Assembly: GCA_019914945.1 (NCBI GenBank)
Contig: CM034106.1
Coordinates: 1,798,001-1,862,000 of the forward strand
Length of the DNA: 64,000 nt
DNA from: Typha latifolia
Lineage: Eukaryota > Streptophyta > Magnoliopsida > Poales > Typhaceae
Direction of reading: 5' to 3'
Shown: one piece after another, positions 26,568-39,314 of the stretch
Position numbering within the stretch: the first letter of the stretch is position 1
Layout of the letters: every line of letters starts with the position of its first letter
The notes under the pieces: generated by a model
The model's input: only the letters and a program-made list of their open reading frames with translations
Told to the model about the DNA's origin: nothing
Database searches by the model: none
Program-made: the position numbers and the translations under genes

Positions 26568-28233
26568 TTATATGATCTCTTGCAAGTTTTGAATGACCAG
26601 TTGACCACTAGCTCTAAACTCTTCGAAGTATATCTTTTGGCTGCAGCATACTCCTCCTGCAGTTTGGATGGTCAACCATTGCAGCGATACATTATATCTT
26701 TAATGAGCCATCGAGAAGCGTTTGTTTTGCTTCATTGATGGCTTCTGTCTTCCTGTGGGAATTTCCATCTATCTAAGGCAATGATGATGGATAAGGCCGT
26801 CACTCACCTTGCCATTGAGCTATCTGGCAAGAAATTTATCTTGTTTTCCTGTTCTACTGAGATGCTATATCATAGGCTATGATGGAGAGGCAATTTGGAT
26901 GGCCTTAACGTTTCTGATATAGATCCAACAGTGGCAAAATCATATTGGTATCCACGGATACAGATGAATATTGGCATCCAAACTAGCCCTCTCAAATTTA
27001 TTTGTACACGTCTAATAAACTTTAAAGATTAGGCGAGTTTTACCCCATCAAGAAAATCTCAACCTGATACTGAAAAATTAAGTTTATCTGGTTCAATGGT
27101 TTTGGTACCGTGGTAAAATTCACTAATGATGGGAGACTTAAAATATATTGTCAAAAACTCTCTTTTCACCCTACAATGAGGCAACCATTACAGCTACCTT
27201 ACCTTTGGAGGGAAGCTTATTTGAATGATACAGGAGGAGAGAGAAATTTCTTTTTATGACGGTTGATGGCCAATATCTGATGAGCCTCTTTGATCTCTGT
27301 TCTTTTATTTTTTTCTTAAATATGTTTCTTGAGGAGCTTCCTTTATGACTCTGTGTCGTGTATTTTCTTGAGATTCTTACTTATGTAATTACGATTGGGT
27401 CTGGATTTGTTACTAAGATTTTAGTTGTTGGATTTATTCCTTTGATCTTTAGTGATAACTAATAGGAAAATGTTGTCAGATGATTTGAGCAGAATCTAAT
27501 TACATAATATGGTTGCAAATCATGGTCTTCCATAGTATTGAAACTACTACTTAGACATAGTCCATCGATTGTATGCAGCTTAGTCTGAATTTTAAGAGTG
27601 ATTAAATTATTTAGTATTGTTGCCTATATCCTTAAAACGCACTGGCAGTTGTTGATTATGCTATTATAACTTGATCCATTCAAGGTATGTTGGCATATTG
27701 AAATTATTTATATGAATTATGAATCAAGGGATGGCTGCTAGTAACTATTGTGAACTACTAACGAAGATTTCTATTTCTATTTTCGTTGGCTCGGCTGAGC
27801 TCATTGGTTTGAGCATTTGAGGTCTAGGTATTCTTTTGGTGCTGTATCTACTTAAATCATACCTTTCTACTGATTATATCTGACGTTATAGTAAGAATAA
27901 ATGGGTGTTTACCATATCACTTCCTTTGTTTAGTTGTCTGGGGAACAAATTGTTTTGCCATGCTTATTATTGTTTTTTTTTTTCCTGGAAGGGCTCTTCA
28001 GCTAGAGCTCAGATTTGCTACAAAAGAGAAGAAACTGAGTTTATTCAAAGTTGGACAGATCAGTGTCGTCAAGAATTTGACAAAGCATCCTGATGTGAAC
28101 AACGACCATCAGTTACTGCAATGCCAATATTTGCTGAGGGTTAGCAAGATGATTTATAAAGTTGTGTTCATAAATTTTATTGTTTTATCTTTAAAAGGAT
28201 TTCATTCATGGAAGTAACACATTAGAGACATAG
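26196..28233 (+). repeat. array unit 3
   Basis: Complete order of blocks: S1 from 26196, a shortened S2 near 26657-26690 (deletion of the loop half), S4 at 26779, S3 at 27175-27290 and M5 at 27820-28215. An (ATT)n microsatellite interrupts it at about 26527-26567. The M5 copy has an 80-codon open frame (27960-28217) that is not kept in the other units. Confidence 0.75.
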
Positions 28234-30739
28234 CCAATGATGTGGTGATTTCATGGGTCGGAATGCTTCTTTCTCTCTTCTTGTCCTCTTAGGATCTTTT
28301 AGGATTTTGATAGTATGGCGGCTCGGATGGCCTCAAGGCTACTACCTTAGACTTTTGATCTTAGGACGGATCTCATTTGGATGAAAGAGTTAGGAGAATC
28401 TCTCTAATATGATTGATTAAAGGCAAATTTGAGCCCCATCCTTTTGACGATTTCTTCTAATTTTTTCTTTGATGTGTTTTATTCATTAAAAAAAATTCTC
28501 TTTTGAAGAGATTTAAATTTTCTCTTTTTTGTTTTTTTTTTTTTGTTTTTTTTATCATTCAATAGTCTAAAGGTTAGATATCAGTTGGACAAAGGGTAAA
28601 ACATTTTTTGGATACAGCGGCACTAAGGCTCCATCAAGCTTTAGTTAATACTAAGCTCCTAGTTTAGGCTTCAAGCTATGTATGTTGTCGAACTATTACT
28701 GCGATATATACGTTGTTGAGACATTGTTGAAAATTGTCGAGCTGTTTCTTTAAGTTGATTGAACCGTCGAGCTATCAACTTGGCTGAGCCGTTGAGCCAA
28801 GCCAACAAATAAGCCATTACTCACCACCAAACAATTTTTCCATAGTAATTGTTTGGGGTTGGATTTAATTCTATAATCTCCTTGGCTGTAAGGAAGGGTA
28901 TCTACCAAACTTTACTAAAGTTGGTTGTTGATTCAAAGTTTCTCTTCTCTGGCTTTTTTGAAGCTTCCTTATGTTTTGGTGTTTGATTGACTGCAAGTTT
29001 TGAATAACCTGTAGCTCAATACTCTTCAAAGCATATATTTTTGGTTGTAACAAATCCCTACTGTAGTTTGGATGGTCTTGAGGCAACCACTATAGTGATA
29101 CCTAGAGAGGTCATCCTCGCATATCTAGCCTTTGGGCTCTTAAATGATAAAAAGTAAAGATACATTATATTTATCTTTAATGTGCTTTTGAGAAGCTTTT
29201 GTTTTGATTCATTGATGGCTTTTGTCTTCCTGTTGAGGATCTTATGTTATTAACCATATTTGTAGATGTTTGAAAGAAAACTTCCATTTATCTGCCGACC
29301 TACCTATTTATCTAAGGCAATGATGATGGATGAGGCCATTGAGCTATCAAAAAAGAAAATTTTCTTTTTCTATTCTTCTCAGATCACATACTATAGGTTA
29401 TGATGGAAAGGCCATTTGGATGGCCTTAATGGTTCCGATATGGATCTAATAGTGGCAATATCATATTTGAATCTGCTTTTCTTTCTTGGATATGGATATG
29501 GATAGTAGATTGATGGACTGATTTTTCTTTTTTCATATACCCTACAGTGGTTTGACATTTGGAAAATAGATCGATGAAATTTTTTATGATGTTATCTAAG
29601 TTTATAGCATGATATTTGAATATATAATTAAGTCAGATATTATTGGATAGTTTTTGTCTAATTATTTTTACGTCTAATTCACTTTGAAACATAAATATGA
29701 AATACATATAGTTTGCTATGTCAGTAAAATTGTTTATCAGTATAAATTAGTGACTTATATATATGGTAATTTGAAAACAGTTTATAGACTATCAAATCTT
29801 ATAGATAAATTTTTTAGCTTTCCAATTCAATGAATTTAGGAAGACTTATATTTAGAAGTTGCCATTTTGGTTAGCGGTTTTACTGATGTGGTAAAACACA
29901 AGCTTTATATTTAAGTTTTAAAGTGTCGCAGACTTGGGAAAAAAAGTTTGGGGAGGGCTAGTTTGGTAAAAAAAACTCTCGTTTTCAAACTCCTGAGGCA
30001 ACCATTGCAGCCATCTTACCTTGGGAGTGAAGCTGATTTGAATGAGATAAGAGGAAAATAGAGAGAAATACTGCTGAAGGCCAATATCTGAGCTTCCTTG
30101 CTCTCTCTGTCCTTTTATTTTTCTTTAATATATTTCTTGAGGAGCTTCCTTTATGGCTTTGTGTCTTGTACTTTTAGTTATTCTTTCATATGTAATTTTG
30201 TTTCTAGGATGTTAGTTTTTGGATTTCTTCCTTTGATCTTTAATCTTAACTAATAATAAAATGTTGTCAGTTGATTTGAGCAGTATCTAAATTACATGAT
30301 TTAGTAGCCAATTGTGGTCTTCTATTGTATTGAGATTACTAGTTAGACATAGTGGAATGGTTGTATGCAGCTCAGTCTGAATTGAAGAGAAGTTATATTT
30401 AGTTTTGTTTTCTAATCTCTACAGTTTGTAAGGGTATTTTGTTTCTTTTTATCTTAGAACACAATAGCAGATGTTGATTATGCCAATATAATTTGAAGTT
30501 CCATTCAAGGTATGTTGTATTGAAATTGTCTGTGGGAACTATGAGAAAGATATGCTGATGTTATTTCTCTTCCTTTTACTGCTAAGAAAATTTCTATTTC
30601 CTTCATTGGCTTGGTGATGTTTCTTATTCAAATCGTTCCTTTTTGCTGATTATATCTGACGTTATGGTATGAATAAATGAATGTTTACTGCATATCATTT
30701 CCAATGCTTAGTTGGGTCTGGGGAGCAAATTGTTTTGCC
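28234..30739 (+). repeat. array unit 4
   Basis: S1 from 28234, S2 at 29061-29095 (arms CTGTAG/CTATAG), S4 at 29318, and S3 at 29995-30105. Two stretches are extra: 28570-28870, found only here, and 29470-29880, which is shared with unit 5. M5 is mostly lost. Confidence 0.7.
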
Positions 30740-32990
30740 ATGCTTATTATTATTCTCTTCTCTTTTCTAGTCCTCTTTGGATATATTGCATATGGTTTTG
30801 ATGGCATGGCTACTTAGATGGCCTCCAGGGAACAGCCACAGCCATTTGACCTTAGGTTGGATCTGATTTGGATGAGAAAGTGTTGGGAGAATCTCTCTAA
30901 TATGATCGATTAAAGGTAAATCTGAGCGCCCTTCTGATCATTTCTTCTGTTTTTTCTTTGATGTGTTTAGTTTGTGAAAAAATAATTCTCTTTTGAAGAG
31001 ATTCAAAGTATCTTCTTCTCTGTCACTTTTGAAGCTTCCCTATGTTTTGGCATTTGATCGCCTGCAAGTCTTAATGACCCTTGGCTCTATACTTGTCAAA
31101 GTATATTTCTTTTTATTGTAGCAAATCCTTACTGCAGTTTGGATGGTCTTGAGGCAACCACTGCAATGATACATTATATTAGTATCTTTAATGTGCCTTT
31201 TGAGAAGCTTTTGTTTTGCTTCAGTCTTCTGTCTTCCTGTTTGAGGATATTATGTTATTAAGCAAATTTAGCCTTTTCTATCATATTTGTAAGAAAATTT
31301 CCATCTATCTATCTATCTATCTAAGGCAATGATGATGGATAAGGCCATTGAGCTAGCAAGCAAGAAATTTCTCCTTTTCTATTATTCCCAGTTCACATGT
31401 TATAGGTTACGATGGAAAAGGCAATTTGGATGGCCTCAACTGTTCTTGTATGGATATATTGGCAAAATCATATTTGTAACCACTTCTTTCTCTGATGTGA
31501 GTGCAGATATGGATGGTAGACGGATGGTTGGATTTTTCTATTTCTTTTTTATATAGCTTACAATGGTGTGACTTTTTGGATATATCCACATTTGACTTGT
31601 CAGCTTAAAAAAAAATATAATGTCATCTAAGAATATAGAGTGATATTTGAATACAAAATTTGGTTGGATATTATTAGATAGTTATTGACTATCTTAAGTC
31701 TGCTGCTAGTATTTTTTACTTGTCTAATTCATTTTGAAATTTAAATATGAAACTGAGTTTGTTTTGTCATATCAGTAAAATCATTGATCCATGATAATTT
31801 TCAAATACAACATAGGTACTTTGATTTTTAAGAAAATAATTTATGTTTAGAAATTATCATCTCGGTTAGCAGTTTTTATTAATGTAGCAAAATATATTTA
31901 GTCTCATATTTAAGCTTTAAAGTGTAACAGACTCATGAAAACAAGTTTGAGGAGGGCTAGTTTGGTCAAAAACTCCTATTTTCATCTAATTTGAGGCAAC
32001 TATTGCAGCCATCTTACCATTTGAGAGGAGCTGATTTGAATGAAATAAGAGGAGAATTAGAGAGAAATTTCTTTTTACGCGATAGAAGGCCAATATCTGA
32101 GCCTCCTTACTCCTCCTGTACTTTTATTTTTCTTTAATATTTTTATTGAAGAACTTCCTTTATGGCTTTGTGTCTTGTAGTTTTAGAGATTCTTTATGTT
32201 TGGGTCTGGATTTGTTTCTAGGATGTTAGTTTTCAGATTTCTTCCCTTGGTCTTTAATCTTAACTAATAAGAAAATGTTGTCATTAGAAATTATCATCTT
32301 GGTAGCCAATTGTAGTCTTCCATTGTATTGAGATTACTATTAGACATAGTGGAATGGTTGTATGCAGCTTAGTCTGAATTGAAGAGAAATTATTATTTCG
32401 TATCGTTCTCTAATCATTAAAGTTGTAAAGGTGTTGTGTTTCATTTTATCTTGGAACACACTAGCAGATGTTGATTATGTTATAACTTGAAGATCCATTC
32501 AAGGTATGTTGTATTTAATATTTTTATGTGAACTATTGAGTAAGTGGGATGGCTGATGCATGGTTAAATAAATTCTCTTTCTTCTACTGCTACTAATGAA
32601 GATATCTATTTCCTTCTTCATTGGCTTGGTGCTGTATCTTTACTCAAATCATTCCTTTCTGCTGATTATATCTTGACGTTATAGTAAGAATAAATGAGTG
32701 TTTACTGTATATCCTTTGCTTAGTTGTATCTGGGGAACAAATTATTTCCCATGCTTTTTATTATTCTTTTTAGTTGAATGGCTCTTCAACTAAAATTCAG
32801 ATTTGCTCCAAAAGAGAAGAAACTGAGTTTATTCAAAGTTCGACGGTTACTGCGATGCAAATGCAAATATTTACCGATGGTTAGCGAGATGATTTTATAA
32901 AGTTAGCTGTGCTCATAATTTTCATACTTTTCATGTTCAAAAGGATTTCATTCATGGAAGTAACACATCAGATATGTGGTCAATTTTTAT
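30740..32990 (+). repeat. array unit 5
   Basis: S1 lacks its first 60 bases. S2 lies at 31132-31166, S4 at 31328, S3 at 31990-32105 and M5 at 32620-32985. It shares the extra 400-base segment (31490-31880) with unit 4, so units 4 and 5 are each other's closest relatives by this marker. Sequence after 32990 is not repeated. Confidence 0.7.
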
Positions 32991-34321
32991 TTATCTTTGT
33001 AAAATTAAGCTGTGGGGAGGGGAAGAACCAGCCAAAGTTTTTGGTGAGGCAGATGAATTGTTGTACTTTTCATTTATGTGCATCTTTAATTTGTCAGAAA
33101 TTTACATAAATTTTTACATACTATATGCCAAGAAGGTTTCATGCAGAGGAAAGCAGCTATTCAACTCTGTCAATGCTTGTCCTTTTTAATTCCTTCTTTT
33201 GTTTCAGAATGTTTTCACTATTTGTCAAAAAATTAATGTTTGAGATGAGTATGAGAATGAAACTTGTAAAACTAATTCTACTTGGAAGGGTTTTTAGTTT
33301 CCTCCTCCTCCTATCTTTGATCAATCCAGTTGACCAATCCAACAACCTTGACTAACAGTGATAAGCTCACACATACTGGGATGGAGAACCCTCTATTTTA
33401 GAAAGAAACCACCTGGGCAAGTTAAAGGTGTTAATGTTTGAACTACTGCCCCTTTCCATATTCTCTTTTATTTATCATTTATGCGTTGACTCAATTGATT
33501 GTGTCAAACTACTTTTGGTAAAATTTTAAAAGATATTATTTTTTGTGATTAATTTTAGAGAGAAAAAAAAAGATTAATTTTTTCTAACATCGTTCCAGAA
33601 CAGGAGATATTTGAAGAAGTTAAACTATCACAAAAAAAAATAGATAAAGTAGGGAGATGTAAAAATTTACTATAGAGTTTAGAATTCTAGGTGTAATTAA
33701 TCCCAAGTTAAATTAAAAAATCATCGTTCAAATTCTTTTCATGAATGTCTGTAAACTTTTTTCTTCTCATAATTCTGGTAATTATCTTTTAATCAACATT
33801 TACTGCACTGTGATCATTGTTAATGCATGGTCTGCATCAAAGTACAAAAAGAGGTTCATGAACAAGATAGTTGGCACTAATTATCCCATACACGTTCAGA
33901 TATTGTTTCTCTTCACCAAATTATGAAATTAAAACATGAACTAAATAATTCTCAACAAGAAAGTATGCACACTTCAGAATAAGCAAAAGCTATATCATCA
34001 TAACTTGAGGAGCTAAATGACCACAGCTAATGGATGCATTCATATTGTTATTTGTCCACCAAGAACGGTTATATAAAACATAGCAACATTCAGTAAAGAC
34101 AACAGCTTGTATTGTACAAAACTCCAAACTGGCAGATCACTCAACTTCTTCCTACTCACCATCTCCTCTACTGCACTCAGCTGACCAATTTACTAGAAGA
34201 TAAGATAATAACAAAGGGATCTTCGACATTGAAATGGCATAAGAATACAAACTTGAGTTCAGAATCATGGGGGGAATCTTCGAGAGATTCAAGAATTACG
34301 AACCACTGAATGAGGACCTCC
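32991..34321. other. intergenic DNA between the array and the response regulator
   Basis: No gene is supported. Short open frames at 32974-33189 and 33125-33355 are not recognised. The last few hundred bases (to 34321) are probably the 3' untranslated region of the minus-strand response regulator. Confidence 0.4.
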
Positions 34322-37300
34322 TCACATACAAGTACTTAGTGAGTAGAGGTCACATCCCAGGTCCCCATCCATGTAAGCAGTAGCATCTTCGCGGTCCTGC
34401 AATGCCGAAGATAATGCAGTTAGGTTAATAAAATTACCTTATCGCCTTTATGTAGTTATTCATTTGAAGACTTCAAATGACCCGTAGATAATAATTCAAG
34501 ATAGCACTTCTCGTGCTTATAAGTATTTAGCAAATATCTTACAATTGAATGTCAGAATGTCTGGTTGGTTTCAAGTCTCTTAGTAAACATATTTGCTTCC
34601 AAATTTGATAGATTAAACTATAATGTAATGGGAACATAGTTATAAATTGTAGCATCATTTTGGATCAAAGTATTCAATCAACTGCATCCCAATGTGATAT
34701 GGAAATCAACAAGAAAACACATGGTGATTAAATTGCACAAGTCAAGCATCAATATAAATGCTCAGAAGGAATGAAATCATCAGTTAATCAGTGCATCTAA
34801 GTAACAAAGCCGAGGAGTATTAATATTAATCAATAGAAACTCAAGATTTCAACTACAAAATTAGCAAGTAGTAGACTGTGGTGAGTAACCGAGATGCTAT
34901 GTCAGGCATTCTTCTTCAACCTAATTAACAAAAGGACTTCATGCAAAACAGAAATACCAGAGAACAAATCTGCCAAAAAATTTCACACAGGCAACACCAT
35001 ATAATAAGGACACCGCCTGCTTTTAGCTAAACTCTATATACTAGTTGCAAACTGCTATGATCTGCTTCATTCTAGCAAATGAACCGAGTTTGACTCAACT
35101 AATCAGTCTACTTCTCACAAATGATTATTTGGTGATTACGAAGTTCATTGAGGTGGATTACTTAAGAGTTTACAAATTACAAGTATATTTATCATTATAT
35201 GAGACACCACTAGGAAATCCACTACACTTGCTTCACAACCAAAGAAAAATGTGAAGGTACTAATTGGTGCACTCAACAAAGATTAACATCAATTGAAAGA
35301 AATAAAGAGGATAAGGCTTACTGCTCAAGACGAAACAAAGATGACAACAACAAAGTCTTCCCAGCTATTTCAGGTCGACAATATGAATCATTCTTCTCCA
35401 TTAATCTCTATTTACAGCATCAATTTGTGTCAAATCAAGTGCTAAGGAATGCTGGACCACTTCTAACAGTGTTTGGAATGCTTTTATTAGAACTATTGAT
35501 GCAAACACCAAATTTTAAAATCTATTAGTGTTTTAAACTCTTGCAGTTTTCCTCAACTTGATCTATTATAAGATCTAGAACCAAACAGTTTCAGAAAAAT
35601 GGCAGCACACAATTTGGATTGTGGATGAGATAATATCTAGGTTCCAGTCAATATTGATAAATGCTCATGACCCAGCAATCATTCTTGCAATATACATAAA
35701 TTATGGGGACAAGCACCCCAGCACTAGAGTGCCATAAGAGAACATAATTTATGTCTTCTGATTGTTTGGCAGTAGCCATTTCAAATATATTGATCTCTTA
35801 AATGTTAACACGTGTTACCAAGATATTTCTATATTTGAGTCTGAATATAAATAGAAGGTTGGCCTTTAATCCTATAATATATTTTGATGAGAAAACAATC
35901 CTGATTTTCTTCGGCCACTAGAAACATAGAACAGTATAAATTTAAGCCTAAATGAGGCTCAGTGAAACACTTTTTCATTCATTTCAAATGTTTAACAAGT
36001 TAACTTTCTATATACTTCTTCAGGTTGGAGACAAGCTTTCAGATATTATCAATCTCCAAAAACTGAAGGTTCCACTATGGGGAAGCTTAATTGTGAAATT
36101 TATAATAGAGACCACCTATAACAGTGCTACCAGACAACTAGCATGACAACAATACTCACATCAGTAACTACTGATTGATAAGAAAAAAGAGATGGAAAGA
36201 CTAAGGGCCATACCGACTTAAGCATAGCATTCACAAGATCATCCAAGCTGCAACCAAGGCCATTCTGTGACCTTGTTGTTTCCAATGCAGAGTCATCCTT
36301 GTAACTAAGCAGATCTTCATTTGTTGACCTGTTAACTCTGCAATCTTGTGCAAGGACTGGAGTGCTACAAAAGCCACTATTCAAGGGGTGCCCCTGAGCA
36401 ATAGGATCATTTAGATGAAGATTTGGCAATGAAGAATTCAAAGAAGAACTAAACATAAGATCAGTGTTATGGGTATGATCCTGTCTCTGCTCCTCCAAAT
36501 TCTGTTTTGAGTTTGCTGAGTTTCTGAAATTAAAGGATGTTGAATTTTCATCAAAGCTCGGGATAGGAATCGCGCTTCCACTAAGCGAAGCTACTTGGTT
36601 TTGTATATCCTGTCCTATCATAGCATCATGCAAACGAGATGCTACTAAACCACGGGGAGTTTCGCCAAGAAGGTCACCATCCATTTGTGAAGCTGTTGGA
36701 GTAATATTTCCTCCAAGATTACAAGGAGTTATACCAGGATGACTTACAGAGTCATTTATACGCAAAGTGCTGGCTGGATACTTTGAAGAAACAGAAGCTT
36801 GCCAAGTGTCATTACATCTTCCAATATTGGTAAGTTGGGTAGACTCACCAAGATTAGTCTTGAAAGGGTCTGAGTCTGAGAAAGGAATTCTAACAGAAGA
36901 AGAATAATTGCCTAGTCCCCCAGACAGTATCTGCATCCTATCTGCTTGTGGTAACAGAGAGTTGTTTGCTGTATTGGCAAAAGAGTTAGCCAGTCCACTG
37001 GCAGGGAAACCAGAAGGGAAGTGTTTGCTTGCTTCCTGCATTACCCTGGGCTGCTGCATTGACATAGGAACCCCTTGAAGCAGACTCCCTTGATGCATTC
37101 CGGATAGACTAGTGGTTGGAAGTTTCTCTAACTCATTTGAACTGTTGTGGGTTCGGCCTACTTGAATTGTCTGAGAAGGAAGCAAGCCATGCACTCCAAA
37201 CACTGCTGGAGTATTCATCCTACCAAGAAGTCCGTTCGGTTGGACAGATGCAACAGCAGGCAGCTGTCTAGATCTTCCCAGTGCATGATAGTTTCTGAAA

Positions 37301-39211
37301 CTTTCGAATGAACCCATATTGATATATGAGGAGCTTCTTCCTCCTAAAGCTGCAGCTAGGTTGGCTTGTTGACTTGTTACAGCACTGAGCCGTTTCAGGT
37401 AAAGCCTATACTTCTGGAACCACAAGATGAAAGAGGGAAGCAATCAGCTCCATAGAAAAGTAACAAACATTGAATATCAAATAGGTTAGTCAGTTAATCA
37501 ACATGTAACAGGTAATAGATAGTGTAGTAGGACCACTTTCATTAACAAACAAATGGCCTTAAACAGATTACATAATGACTAAGTAGGACAGTGCTTGATG
37601 GATTGCAGAGCTTCAGAACAACGAGTTTCTTGCAGAAACTGTCTCAGAGCTAATGTAGCAAGTGAGATCTATTATAGTTAAATATCCAATGAATTACTCT
37701 GATCATAGATCTGAATACGTATTCCAGCCTAAAATATATGGTAGAGATGGTCTAGGGATGAAAATTGAAAAATCATGCCTGTAGATGGCTTGCGACATTT
37801 TCTCTTGTTAGCTTTTCCACATTCATAAGGTCCAGTATCCTTTTGGGAACAGCCTCTGCATGGATAAGGGTAAAAAAAAGAGAGAAATTATGGATAAAAC
37901 TTGAGCTACTATCAAGCAAAACTATCAAAAGGCAGCAGCATGATCGCAGCAATATAAGTTATGAAATGGAAGTTCTTACTGTCAATGCCTAATTGATTAA
38001 CAGCAGCAACAAACTTGCGGTGCAGCTCAACAGTCCACACAACCCTTGGCTTCTTTTGGTTTGATGGATCTTCATTCTCCGCACTATCGTCAGAATCATC
38101 ATCCTTTTCTTCATTCTGTTCCTTCCTCTTCTTGTTAAGCTTTCCACTGCGATCAGCCACACCCTGCTCACCTTCAGAATCCATAAGCTGGGTGTTTTGA
38201 GCATCCTCCCCACTATCAAAGTTATTGTGCTGTCCAGAATCAAACTTCCTCCTCCTGATGACATGTTGCCATATGTTCCTAAGCTCCTCAATCCGCACAG
38301 GCTTTAACAAATAGTCACATGCTCCATGAGTTATTCCCTTCATAACAGCTTGGGTTTCACCATTTGCCGACAACACTGCATGAATGAATAACTTTGGTAA
38401 GTTCCAAAATTATGACATTCATAGATTCATAACTTTTCTAGATGTCATGCAATAATGGATATTGTTCTTTTGCTAAGATATCAACTTGCAAACGTAAAGT
38501 ACAGAACATCATAAAATTCCAGATCCTGTCAAACGAAAATCATGTCCCTACTGTCAGTTGAACTGTTTAATGCTCAACAACCACAGAAAATGTAAAGAAG
38601 GAAAAGTGAAACAAATTCTCATATTCACTAAAAATCTTACTAATAACAGGAAGATCCATTTCAAGGCCAACATGCTCCAGAAGCTTGAACCCATCCATGT
38701 CTGGCATGTGGACATCACTGATAACCAGATCAAATCTGTCCCTGTTCTCCCTCAACATTCTCAAGGCGGTGATTGCCTGACCAGTTGTTGTAACTGAAAG
38801 AACACATAAAACTAATTAGTCCTCAGATCCCAATCCTTATCTTGAAACCAAAAATAGGAAGGAAAAAAAGAAAAAGATTCAACTTTTCTTCCAATTCCAC
38901 CCAAAAGTACAACAAAAATAGGAGCAAATTTAGAGGGAAAAAGTCTTTTCAGGGGGGGAAATCGGTGATTAGCGACAAAAGATAGACGCAAAGACCCATT
39001 CATTTGACTTGAAAAAAAAAATAAGAAAAAATAATAAAAGGAAGAAGAAGAAAAAGGAACAACCATGATATTGGCATCGAATCAGGAGAGCCTCTAACAA
39101 CATGAGGCAAGTGGGATCATCATCCACGGCCAGGACACGCATGCCCACAGGAAACTGATCTCTGTATCCACTCTCCTTCCCCATGCTCCCGTTCCTCTCC
39201 TCAATAGTCAT
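34322..39211 (-). CDS. type-B two-component response regulator (GARP/Myb transcription factor)
   Basis: Type-B regulators are the nuclear output of cytokinin phosphorelay: histidine phosphotransfer proteins phosphorylate the receiver, releasing a GARP domain that binds DNA. Minus-strand exons are 39211-39064, 38793-38641, 38375-37980, 37855-37779, 37413-36214 and 34396-34322, totalling 2049 bases and 682 residues; every junction keeps frame. The receiver has the acidic triplet D30-D32, phosphoacceptor Asp76 in [12 protein letters not shown] and Lys125 in DYLLKPVR. An acidic, basic-cluster linker (KLNKKRKEQ) precedes the GARP domain (about residues 208-268: [14 protein letters not shown] ... 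[16 protein letters not shown]). The Gln/Asn/Ser-rich tail ends with YSLSTCM. The intron after ENVASHLQ has a GC donor (GC at 37778-37777), the others GT. The last intron is 1.82 kb. Start at 39211 (MTIEERNGS) fits relatives; an upstream in-frame ATG at 39271 would add 20 residues. Which paralogue it is remains open. Confidence 0.95.
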
Positions 39212-39314
39212 CCCCTCAATAGCAATTCCTCTCACCAGGAGGGAAACCAAAGAGACAAAGAGCAGACCCAAATCGCCAAATCTTCTGACAACCCTTCCTG
39301 CGCTATCTTACACC

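Larger units (their letters stand above)
21811..32990 (+). repeat. five-unit diverged tandem array, about 2-2.5 kb per unit
   Basis: The same ordered series of blocks recurs five times. Per unit: block S1 (GTGGTGATTTC ... GGGTCGGAAT ... CTTAGGACGGATCTGAT), a segment with TTCTCTTTTGAAGAGATT, block S2 (TTTGGATGGTCTTGAGGCAACC between CTGCAG arms), a segment ending TTTAGCCTTTTCTACCAT, block S4 (GGCAATGATGATGGATAAGGCC), block S3 (GAGGCAACCATTGCAGCCATC ... GGCCAATATCTGAGC), a long segment with AAAATGTTGTCAG and TGGTTGTATGCAGCTT, and block M5 (AGAATAAATG.GTGTTTAC ... TTAGCAAGATGATTTATAAAG). M5 is missing from unit 2 and mostly from unit 4. No open frame is shared or long, so I call it non-coding. 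It has no LTRs, terminal inverted repeats or poly-A ends that I could find. Confidence 0.85.

Noticed and set aside
27960..28217. 85-codon protein in unit 3 of the array
   Set aside because: Homologous copies in units 1 and 5 do not preserve the frame and have non-synonymous changes.
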